From an uncultured Clostridia bacterium (GTDB taxonomy: Bacteria; Bacillota; Clostridia; Oscillospirales; Ruminococcaceae): 37,475 nt of DNA. The notes under the pieces were generated by a model. That model was not told where the DNA came from. It did not search any database and was given only the letters and a program-made list of their open reading frames with translations. Within the stretch, counting starts at the first letter, position 1, and the number at the start of each line of letters is the position of its first letter. Location of the stretch: NCBI GenBank assembly GCA_947307175.1, contig CAMZIK010000018.1:1-37475 (forward strand), given 5' to 3'. The translations under genes were made by a program, and so were the position numbers. Below are positions 30,943-37,475 of the stretch, piece by piece.

Positions 30943-32235
30943 TCAGGTCCTTAATAAAGCTTTTGCAAGCTGGTTCTTTTCCGCAAGATCTCTTTTTGCG
31001 GGACATACATAGGTACAGCTTCCGCAGTTCATGCACAGCGATACCTTCATCTTTTTGAGCATTTCTCTGTCTTTTTTGTCGAATGCCTTTTCAAGCACCG
31101 TAGGCATCAGCCCCACGGGGCAGGCTTCTATGCAGCGTCCGCAGCGAATGCAGTTGGTCTGCACGGGCTTGGCTTTCTTTTCGTTCTTTTTGAAGGCAAG
31201 CACGGCGCTGTGGGTCTTGCAGACGGGATCGGAAAGGTCGAACAGGTCTATGCCCATCATGGGACCGCCTGCGACAGCCTTTGACATACCCTCAAAGTCA
31301 CAGCCTGCAAATCTCAGCACTTCCTTGAACGAAATACCTATCGGCACGATAACGTTGCAGGGCGATTTTACCGCATCGCCGCTGACGGTCATTCTCTTTC
31401 TAACAAGTGGTATGCCCGTTGCCATATATTCTCCGATAAAGCCGCAGGTCGAGACATTTATGACTATGACTCCTTCGTCGGCAGGTATCTTTCCTTCCTT
31501 GACTATCCTGCCTGTGAGGTTATAGACGATAACTTTTTCCGCTCCCTGAGGATATTTTGCTTTCAGCGGTACGACCTTCACGGAACTGTCCGTCTGAGAT
31601 GCTTTTCTTGTCATAAGCTCGATAGCATCGGGCTTGTTTTTCTCTATGCCGATATAGACGTTCTCGATTCCGAGGTTTTTCTTTATATGCGCTATGCCCT
31701 CAAAGATGCGGTCGGTATTTTCAAGCATCTCTCTGTGGTCGCCTGTGAGATACGGTTCACACTCGGCGGCGTTTACGACAAGGGTATCGACGCTGAATTT
31801 CTTTTCGTCAAATCCGAATTTTACATGAGTGGGGAAGCCTGCTCCGCCAAGTCCGCAGCAGCCCGACTGTCTGACTGCATTGCAGAAGCTCTCTCTGTCG
31901 GTGACAACAGGCGGCTCAAGTCCATCTATCAGCGTCTGCTCTCCGTCAGTTTTAATATCTACGCATTTGCAGACCTTTCCGCTGACGAGCAGAAGCTCGC
32001 TTATGCCTGTTACCGTTCCCGAAACGGAAGAATGTACAGGCACGGACATATACTTATCGCTGTCGCCTATTTTCTGTCCGACAAGCACCTTGTCTCCTTT
32101 TTTGACCAGCACATCGCAGGCTGCTCCGACGCTCTGGAGCATGGGTATGCTGACCTTTTCGGGTACAGGTATAGGCACTGTTCTTACGGCAGCGGTATCT
32201 TTTTTATGTTCAAGGAATATACCTTTGAGTCTCAT
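30943..32235 (-). CDS. rnfC: Rnf complex subunit C
   Basis: The 430-residue NADH-side subunit. The Nqo1-like region includes GCCGLGGAGFPTHVKF and NAAECEPYLTGDHREM (flavin and NAD binding), followed by two [4Fe-4S] motifs: CIRCGRCIEACP (C362, C365, C368, C372) and CMNCGSCTYVCP (C401, C404, C407, C411). It reduces NAD with electrons from ferredoxin through RnfB, or the reverse. First rnf structural gene, 21 bp after apbE. Confidence 0.96.
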   Translation of the reverse strand: MRLKGIFLEHKKDTAAVRTVPIPVPEKVSIPMLQSVGAACDVLVKKGDKVLVGQKIGDSDKYMSVPVHSSVSGTVTGISELLLVSGKVCKCVDIKTDGEQTLIDGLEPPVVTDRESFCNAVRQSGCCGLGGAGFPTHVKFGFDEKKFSVDTLVVNAAECEPYLTGDHREMLENTDRIFEGIAHIKKNLGIENVYIGIEKNKPDAIELMTRKASQTDSSVKVVPLKAKYPQGAEKVIVYNLTGRIVKEGKIPADEGVIVINVSTCGFIGEYMATGIPLVRKRMTVSGDAVKSPCNVIVPIGISFKEVLRFAGCDFEGMSKAVAGGPMMGIDLFDLSDPVCKTHSAVLAFKKNEKKAKPVQTNCIRCGRCIEACPVGLMPTVLEKAFDKKDREMLKKMKVSLCMNCGSCTYVCPAKRDLAEKNQLAKALLRT

Positions 32236-32256
32236 TTTAGGTATATCCTCCTTTCC

Positions 32257-33270
32257 TCACTTCTCAACTATTATTGTATGCCCGCTTTTTTCAAGTGTTA
32301 TTTTGTTTTCCAGTTCTTTTGAGATATGGATATTTCCCTGTGTATCAACGGCGATTATCTTTATGTTTTTATCGGAAAAGTATTGTGTGAGCTTTTTAGT
32401 TCCGCCGATAAAGATGCTTGTCGAGAGCTGATCCGACTTCAATCCGCCCGAACATATCACGGTCACGCTGACAAGGTCTGTTTCCACGGGTCTGCCGGTG
32501 GTCTTATCAAAGATGTGGATATACTTTTTGCCGTCCGATTCAAAGAATCTTTCGTATCCGCCCGATGTTGAAACAAAACACTCCTGCGTGGTAAACTTCA
32601 AGAGGTTGCCATCACCGTCCGGGTCTTTGACCGCAACGGAAAAATCCTCTCCGTCAGGTTTCTTTCCGTACAGCAGGCTTGAAGAACCCATTGAGATGAC
32701 AGCACATTCTGCTTCTTTCTCCTCAAGTGTCTGTTTTGCTTTATCAAGCGCATATCCTTTTGCGACTGCGCCGAGGTCGAGCTGGGCGCCGCTTTCAAGC
32801 GTGCAGCTGTTTCCGCTTAGCTTTATTTTTTCAATCCCGCAGGTCTGCAGGGCAATATTTATCGCATCTTCGCTCGGTACGGACGGTGAATTTCCCGTGA
32901 CGTTCCACAGCTTTGTGACTGCGCCTATGGAGATGTCTGTTTCGGGATATTTTTCGGTGAGCTTTTTTGACTGTCTGATAAGATCTGCCGTTTCGTCCGA
33001 AAGTTCAGCTGAGCCGTTAAAATTCAGTTTTGAGATCTCGCTTTGCTCGTTGTGGCAGTCAAGCTTATCGCTGAGGCTCGTTATCTCATCGCATATTATC
33101 TTCGGGTCTGCTCCCCAGACCTTTGCTGTACAGGAGGTATCCATAGCAAATATGGTCTTTTCTTCCGCTTCGGTGTTTTTGTAGCCTTTGAGGAACATCA
33201 CCAGTGCGCCTGCGGCAAAAACAAGCAGGGCTAAAGATATTATCAGAGGAACTGTTTTTCTGCCTTTCAT
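32257..33270 (-). CDS. apbE: FAD:protein FMN transferase
   Basis: A 337-residue ApbE flavin transferase, anchored by one N-terminal helix (about 7-27), with the catalytic domain outside the membrane. FAMDTSCTAKVWG, LDLGAVAKGYALDKAKQTL and AVISMGSSSLLYGKKPDG are conserved; the late CSGGLKSDQLSTSIFIGG segment is the metal and FAD region. It transfers FMN from FAD to threonines of RnfG and RnfD, which explains its place at the head of rnf. AGGAGG precedes the ATG. A TATAAC box near 33317-33322 has no good -35, so transcription may start at 34003. Confidence 0.93.
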   Translation of the reverse strand: MKGRKTVPLIISLALLVFAAGALVMFLKGYKNTEAEEKTIFAMDTSCTAKVWGADPKIICDEITSLSDKLDCHNEQSEISKLNFNGSAELSDETADLIRQSKKLTEKYPETDISIGAVTKLWNVTGNSPSVPSEDAINIALQTCGIEKIKLSGNSCTLESGAQLDLGAVAKGYALDKAKQTLEEKEAECAVISMGSSSLLYGKKPDGEDFSVAVKDPDGDGNLLKFTTQECFVSTSGGYERFFESDGKKYIHIFDKTTGRPVETDLVSVTVICSGGLKSDQLSTSIFIGGTKKLTQYFSDKNIKIIAVDTQGNIHISKELENKITLEKSGHTIIVEK

Positions 33271-33338
33271 TTCTGCCTCCTGTTTTTTATGCTCTTGAAA
33301 TGCTCGGAAAAATGTGTTATACTCTGTTTAGCAAAACC

Positions 33339-33956
33339 TTACTGAGTGCCGAGCAGCTCTTCGCACTCCTTCACGAAGGTGCGAAGCTCATGTCCTCTTT
33401 CTATCGGAAGCTCAAATCTGTCACGGCGTATTCGGCAGCCTTCTATCAGGCTTTCAAGCGCCTGCGGCATCGTCTGGACAAGATGGCTGACAGCATTGCT
33501 CGCTGCTTTTGCATCAGAAGCGAATATCTTTGCGGTGTTATGAGGGTTTGCTTCATACAGCTGCCTGAAAGCGCTGTAAATGCAAAGCTTGAGATATTCG
33601 TCTATGCCTTTTTCAAGAACGGCTGAACCTGAATTCTCAACAAGCTGTTCAAGCAGGCTGAGCGCTCCCGCAAGGCTGCTTTCTATCTCGGGAGTTTCAA
33701 AGACCCATGTATCTGCGTGGTTTTCGCCGAATATCGTTTCGTAGCTCACGCCGTATATGTTTATGAGGTCAAGCACAAAGTTTATCGAAAAGGCTTTTTT
33801 ACCGTTTTCAACTGCGGACAGATAGGACTGGGTACAGCCTGCGGCTGCGGCTGCCTGTACCTGTGTCATTCCTTTGGCTTTTCTGACGGCAGTAAGCTTT
33901 TCCCCTATTTCAAGCATTCTTTCGCTTCCTGTCAAAACGCTGTGCTTATCTGTCAA
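33339..33956 (-). CDS. XRE-family helix-turn-helix regulator
   Basis: A 205-residue protein with an N-terminal XRE/Cro DNA-binding domain (about 17-72; LTAVRKAKGMTQVQAAAAAGCTQSYLSAVENGKKAFSINFV) and a helical C-terminal domain of unknown function (about 85-200). It lies 68 bp upstream of apbE on the same strand and may be the rnf regulator. The TTG start at 33956 has GGGGAG 6 nt upstream; an ATG at 33917 is an alternative that leaves the DNA-binding domain intact. Confidence 0.82.
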   Translation of the reverse strand: MTDKHSVLTGSERMLEIGEKLTAVRKAKGMTQVQAAAAAGCTQSYLSAVENGKKAFSINFVLDLINIYGVSYETIFGENHADTWVFETPEIESSLAGALSLLEQLVENSGSAVLEKGIDEYLKLCIYSAFRQLYEANPHNTAKIFASDAKAASNAVSHLVQTMPQALESLIEGCRIRRDRFELPIERGHELRTFVKECEELLGTQ

Positions 33957-34002
33957 TTTCAGCTCCCCTTTTTTGTTTTTTTCTTCAGCAATATACAGAG
34001 TA

Positions 34003-34031
34003 ATTATACATCATTCTATCATTTTTGTAAA
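34003..34031 (-). promoter_or_regulatory. Promoter of the XRE regulator, possibly of the whole rnf unit
   Basis: Minus strand TTTACA (34026-34031), a 17-bp spacer and TATAAT (34003-34008), with a leader of about 40 nt. No stronger promoter was found before apbE. Confidence 0.82.
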
Positions 34032-34125
34032 TAGAAAAAATGCCTAATATTGCGCTGAAATAAAGGCGTAATTCTTACTTTACATCAAAAATACCCAGCG
34101 AAAGAAAAAGCCTTGTCTTTTCTTG

Positions 34126-34160
34126 CCGCTTACCTCTGATTTACGACCTCTGAGACCTGA
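34126..34160 (+). repeat. Heptamer tract, five units
   Basis: CCGCTTA, CCTCTGA, TTTACGA, CCTCTGA, GACCTGA, directly followed by AAGGAG, the ribosome site of the phosphatase gene. More degenerate than the tract at 22033 but in the same phase. Confidence 0.62.
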
Positions 34161-34174
34161 AAGGAGTTCTTATA

Positions 34175-34840
34175 ATGAAAGGTTACCGCATTGCATTTAT
34201 ACGTCACGGCATGACCGAAGCCAACGCTGATGGAAGATATATCGGCATCACTGACCTGCCTCTGAGCAGCGAGGGCGCTCAGGCGCTGTACGACAAGCTT
34301 GAAAAATACGAATATCCGCCGGCACAGAAAGTTTACACCTCTCCGCTGAAGCGCTGCAAGCAGACGGTATCTATTCTTCAGCCGAACAGGCTGACAGTAG
34401 AACTGCCCGAACTTGTGGAGATGGATTTCGGGGATTTCGAGAACAAGACGGTCAGCGAGCTTATGGACACGGAAAGCTACCGCAAGTTCATTCAGGGCGG
34501 TCTTGATAATCCTCCGCCGAACGGCGAATCCCTCAGAGATGTTGTCAACCGCTGCTACAAAGCTTTGCAGATGATCATTTCGGATATGATGTATGAGGGA
34601 CTGACCAATGTTGCAGTTGTGACTCATGGCGGCATAATCATGAATATGCTGTCCTGCTTCGGACTTCCAAAGCGCAAGCCTATGGATTATTCCTGCGATT
34701 TCGGAGAGGGATTCGAGGTAATGGTGACTGCTTCGATGTGGCAGCGCAGCGAGGCTTTTGAGGTAATGGGGACATATCCTGCAAGAGAAGAGATCGAGGA
34801 ATATAGCTATTCCGATCCTGATGAGGATCAGCCGTCGTGA
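34175..34840 (+). CDS. Histidine phosphatase family protein (phosphoglycerate mutase-like)
   Basis: A 221-residue enzyme of the histidine phosphatase superfamily. FIRHGMTEANADGRYIG carries the phosphohistidine (H11), YTSPLKRCKQT the second arginine, EMDFGDFENKT the acidic catalytic segment and VVTHGGIIMNML the second histidine. The pattern is closest to CobC or small phosphoglycerate mutase-like phosphatases; the substrate is unknown. The tail is acidic (EEIEEYSYSDPDEDQ). AAAGGAG lies 9 nt before the ATG. Its stop overlaps the GTG start of the next gene by 4 bp. Confidence 0.9.
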   Translation: MKGYRIAFIRHGMTEANADGRYIGITDLPLSSEGAQALYDKLEKYEYPPAQKVYTSPLKRCKQTVSILQPNRLTVELPELVEMDFGDFENKTVSELMDTESYRKFIQGGLDNPPPNGESLRDVVNRCYKALQMIISDMMYEGLTNVAVVTHGGIIMNMLSCFGLPKRKPMDYSCDFGEGFEVMVTASMWQRSEAFEVMGTYPAREEIEEYSYSDPDEDQPS

Positions 34841-35703
34841 AGATACTTGTCGTCGGAGGAACAAGGTTCTTCGGGATACCAATGGTGCAGAAACTGATAG
34901 AGAACGGACACGAGGTCACTATCGCAACAAGAGGCAGAAAGCCCGATCCGTTTGCAGGCAGCGTGCAGCGCATCATTATGGACAAAACGGACGCAGACAG
35001 CGTAAAGAACGCTCTTTGCGGGAAAAGCTTCGACACGGTCATAGACAAGGTGGCTTACTCGTCAAACGATGTGGGGTCGCTTCTGAGTGAGCTGGACTGC
35101 GGAAGATATATACAGATGTCCTCCTGTGCGGTGTACGAAAATGCGCATATTGGGATAAAAGAAGATGAGTTCGGTGCAAAAGGCTTTGAGCTGAAATGGC
35201 TTGACAGACCAAGCGACTACGCTTTAGGGAAAAGGCTCGCAGAGCGTGCGGCGCTTGAATTTATGGACGAAAGCAGATGCGTATTTGTGAGATTCCCAGT
35301 TGTGCTGGGCGAAAACGACTACACGGGCAGGCTTGCATTTTACGCACTGCACATCTGCAAAGGTCTACCTATGCGGACAGACTTTCCGGATGCAAAGACT
35401 TCGTACATACATGAAAGGCAGGCAGGCGAATTTATCGCAGGGCTTGTCGATAAAGACTTATGCGGTGCGTTAAACGGCTGTGCGGACGGGGTAATATCGC
35501 AGAGGGAGATAATTGAGTATATTCAGGATAGATGCGGAAAAAGGGCAGTGTTTTCTCCTGAAGGCGACAAAGCGCCTTATGATGACAACGCCTGCGGCAC
35601 ATCTTATGACTGCACAAAGGCAAAAAGCTTCGGTTTTGAGTTTGGTGAAATATCATCGTGGATATATGACCTGATCGATAAAGAAATAATAAAACAACAA
35701 TAA
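34837..35703 (+). CDS. NAD-dependent epimerase/dehydratase family protein
   Basis: A 288-residue extended short-chain dehydrogenase. The nucleotide-binding start is MKILVVGGTRFFGIPMVQKL (GGTRFFG); the catalytic SSCAVYE ... YALGKRLAE places serine before a YxxxK pair (Y at about 127). Relatives include sugar-nucleotide epimerases and chloroplast RNA-binding-like SDRs; the substrate is not readable. The start is GTG, overlapping the upstream stop (GTGA), so the phosphatase and this enzyme are coupled. Confidence 0.87.
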   Translation: MKILVVGGTRFFGIPMVQKLIENGHEVTIATRGRKPDPFAGSVQRIIMDKTDADSVKNALCGKSFDTVIDKVAYSSNDVGSLLSELDCGRYIQMSSCAVYENAHIGIKEDEFGAKGFELKWLDRPSDYALGKRLAERAALEFMDESRCVFVRFPVVLGENDYTGRLAFYALHICKGLPMRTDFPDAKTSYIHERQAGEFIAGLVDKDLCGALNGCADGVISQREIIEYIQDRCGKRAVFSPEGDKAPYDDNACGTSYDCTKAKSFGFEFGEISSWIYDLIDKEIIKQQ

Positions 35704-35720
35704 GAGAAAAGCGCTTTTTG

Positions 35721-35741
35721 CTTCTTATCTCTGACACCTGA
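35721..35741 (+). repeat. Heptamer tract, three units
   Basis: CTTCTTA, TCTCTGA, CACCTGA, followed at once by AAGGGG, the ribosome site of the next gene. Same unit, phase and 3' junction as the tracts at 22033 and 34126. Confidence 0.65.
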
Positions 35742-35755
35742 AAGGGGTGAACGCT

Positions 35756-36592
35756 TTGCTGACAGTAAGACAGATCAAGGACAGCGCAAAAAATTCGCTC
35801 AATGATAAAATGGGCGATGCTCTGACTATAACTATGCACGTTATCACTAATATCTGCATGATAGCTCTGCTTGAGTTTTCGCTGTATCTGCTGCTCGACC
35901 GTTTCGGGCTGGGTTATTACTACGATCTGCGCAATATCTTCAAAATACCTTGGGTCGCTGTGATGTGGGGGATACAGGCGGTGGTGATAATCAGCTTCCT
36001 GACATATCAGCGGCATGTTGTCCGCAGAATGTTCGTTGATATTACAATAGGAAGGGACTATATCGTCACAAGGCAGTATATCTTTGCGCATACCAACGAA
36101 TTCATCAGGATCTCGCTGAGATCATCACTGATAATGAATTTTCTCAAATTAGTGATGTTCACGCCTATCATGCTGTCGTGCTATCTGATATATATGTGGA
36201 GCATGCGAAACCGCACGGACGAGCTTACTTCGCTGGGTCTGTTCGTGTTTATGCTGTGTATAGGCTTTACGATAATATGGCTCGGGATATTCGTAAGATA
36301 CTGCGCTTCACAGGCGCTCGCTCCGTATATCATGTCTCTGAACCCGAGAACGAACGTGTTTGATGCTTGCGACCTTTCAGCAAAGCTGATGGAAGGTCAC
36401 TACGGACAGTATTTTTCGGTGATACTTTCTTTTGCGGTGTATGTTCCTCTGCTGGTGCTGATATATCCGATATTTATTCTGTATCCGTTCTGGGTGACGA
36501 CATACGATACGATGGTCAAGGATATTATGGGCAATTACTGGCAGGACAAGATGCCCTCGATGATAAGAAGGTGGCAGAAATACCGACAGTAA
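35756..36592 (+). CDS. Multi-pass membrane protein, DUF975-like
   Basis: A 278-residue integral membrane protein with about six helices: ITMHVITNICMIALLEFSLYLLL, WVAVMWGIQAVVIISFL, LVMFTPIMLSCYLIYMW, LFVFMLCIGFTIIWLGIFV and YFSVILSFAVYVPLLVLIYPIFILYPF. The start MLTVRQIKDSAKNSLNDKMGDA resembles DUF975 proteins, whose function is unknown. I prefer the TTG at 35756, 8 nt after AAGGGG, over the GTG at 35747 that lies inside the ribosome site. The 3' end overlaps the start of the pseudouridine synthase gene. Confidence 0.7.
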   Translation: MLTVRQIKDSAKNSLNDKMGDALTITMHVITNICMIALLEFSLYLLLDRFGLGYYYDLRNIFKIPWVAVMWGIQAVVIISFLTYQRHVVRRMFVDITIGRDYIVTRQYIFAHTNEFIRISLRSSLIMNFLKLVMFTPIMLSCYLIYMWSMRNRTDELTSLGLFVFMLCIGFTIIWLGIFVRYCASQALAPYIMSLNPRTNVFDACDLSAKLMEGHYGQYFSVILSFAVYVPLLVLIYPIFILYPFWVTTYDTMVKDIMGNYWQDKMPSMIRRWQKYRQ

Positions 36593-37425
36593 GTTTTATC
36601 TGCACCGAAAAGGAAAACGGCAGAAAGCTCGGCGACGTGCTGAGAGAAAAAGGATTTTCACGCAAGCTGATGACACGCCTTAAACGCACAGACGGCGGCA
36701 TTTTGCGCAACGGCGAGAGCATAAGGACGGTGGATACGCTTCTTTGCGGTGACGAGATAGTTATAAGCGAGAGCGAAACGGGTGGAGCAGAGTCTAATCC
36801 GTCACTTGATGTAAGCGTGCTTTTCGAGGACGAGCATTTAGCTGTTTTCAACAAGCCGCCGATGATGCCATGTCACGAGTCGATAAAACACAGGGGAGAT
36901 ACCCTCTCTAATTTCTTCGCTGCGCATTGTCCCGATACGGTCTTTCGGTGTGTAAACCGCCTCGACCGTGATACCAGCGGCTGTGTGGTCGTGGCGAAAA
37001 GCCGCTTTTGCGCAAACGCCTTGCAGAAAAGCTGCGAGAAGGTCTATATCGGCATATGCGAGGATATTGAAATAAGCGGAGGACGCATCTGCGCACCTAT
37101 CGCTAGGGAAAAAGAGTCGATAATCAAGCGTTGTGTGCGTGAGGACGGGCAGTTTGCGGCTACCGTGTTCACTGTTCGGGAGAGAGTCGGCAGATACGCA
37201 CTTTGCGAGTTTATCCTTGAAACAGGCAGGACTCACCAGATACGCTGTCATATGGCGCATATCGGTCATGCACTCGTCGGAGATGATATGTACGGCGAGA
37301 AGAGCGGGCTTATCGGCAGGCAGGCTTTGCACTGCGCAGAGGTGACGTTCACCCACCCTGTCACGCAGGAAAAACTGACCGTCAAAGCACCGCTGCCCAG
37401 CGATATGAAAAGCTTATTTATATGA
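36571..37425 (+). CDS. RluA-family RNA pseudouridine synthase
   Basis: A 284-residue enzyme that converts uridine to pseudouridine in rRNA or tRNA. An S4-like N-terminal domain (about 8-70; KLGDVLREKGFSRKLMTRLKR...GGILRNG) precedes the catalytic domain with CVNRLDRDTSGCVVVAKS, where the aspartate of RLDRDTSG is the nucleophile, and the C-terminal ETGRTHQIRCHMAHIGHALVGDDMYG. The target base cannot be told apart among RluC, RluD and related types. The GTG at 36571 is the earliest plausible start, overlapping the previous gene by 22 bp with a weak AGAAGG before it. Confidence 0.9.
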   Translation: MAEIPTVSFICTEKENGRKLGDVLREKGFSRKLMTRLKRTDGGILRNGESIRTVDTLLCGDEIVISESETGGAESNPSLDVSVLFEDEHLAVFNKPPMMPCHESIKHRGDTLSNFFAAHCPDTVFRCVNRLDRDTSGCVVVAKSRFCANALQKSCEKVYIGICEDIEISGGRICAPIAREKESIIKRCVREDGQFAATVFTVRERVGRYALCEFILETGRTHQIRCHMAHIGHALVGDDMYGEKSGLIGRQALHCAEVTFTHPVTQEKLTVKAPLPSDMKSLFI

Positions 37426-37475
37426 TAAATCAGAATTTGTGCTAGCGCGCACGGCGCTTGTTTGGGGGCTTTCCG

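Overview
The window looks like chromosome of an anaerobic, low-to-medium GC Gram-positive bacterium of class Clostridia, most likely a Ruminococcus-like member of Oscillospiraceae. This is inferred from the gene families: reverse-type rubrerythrin, type III glutamine synthetase (glnN), bacterial V-type ATPase, Rnf complex, a C_GCAxxG_C_C protein, strong AGGAGG ribosome sites and clean TTGACA-17-TATAAT promoters. No rRNA, tRNA, CRISPR, prophage or IS transposase is visible.

Layout. Positions 1-1377: start of purC (minus, running off the left edge), divergent from an Rrf2-type Fe-S regulator with a palindrome at its own promoter. 1499-4790: a six-gene minus-strand operon (GNAT, small basic protein, C_GCAxxG_C_C protein, unknown protein, YitT-like membrane protein, HAD phosphatase) from one promoter. 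4866-8150: rubrerythrin, two membrane-anchored unknown proteins and a CaCA cation exchanger, each with its own promoter. 8263-12701: a diguanylate cyclase fused to a LacI-like sugar-binding sensor, then an ACT-domain protein and homoserine dehydrogenase. 12902-23411: a V-type ATPase locus (G-like stalk, C, I, K, F, E, A, B, D) ending in a DUF308 membrane protein. 23557-26009: glnN. 26016-27002: an unknown membrane protein with an acidic tail. 27359-34031: an Rnf locus on the minus strand (XRE regulator, apbE, rnfC-D-G-E-A-B). 34126-37425: histidine phosphatase, NAD-dependent epimerase-like protein, membrane protein and RluA pseudouridine synthase.

The bioenergetic genes fit together. Rnf would couple ferredoxin:NAD oxidation to ion pumping, ApbE would attach FMN to RnfG and RnfD, and the V-ATPase would use or make the same ion gradient. 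The c-ring subunit lacks the Na+ ligands known from Enterococcus NtpK, which points to protons.

The most unusual content lies between the genes. Eight copies of a composite palindromic element (about 110-280 bp) occupy intergenic gaps. Full copies carry outer inverted arms, a variable mid hairpin, a conserved palindrome (arms AGTAACCGT / ACGGTTACT) and a 40-41 nt hairpin whose stem sequence changes from copy to copy while pairing is kept. Six of eight copies sit directly behind a stop codon in the same orientation relative to that gene. In at least four of them the outer arm includes the last codons of the gene, so the far arm is a diverged inverted copy of that gene's own 3' end. Four copies interrupt the V-ATPase operon. 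Related micro-palindromes form a dense array upstream of ntpK, and one sits between the Shine-Dalgarno and the start codon of ntpE. Separate tracts of degenerate tandem heptamers (consensus YYTCTWA) abut several ribosome-binding sites.
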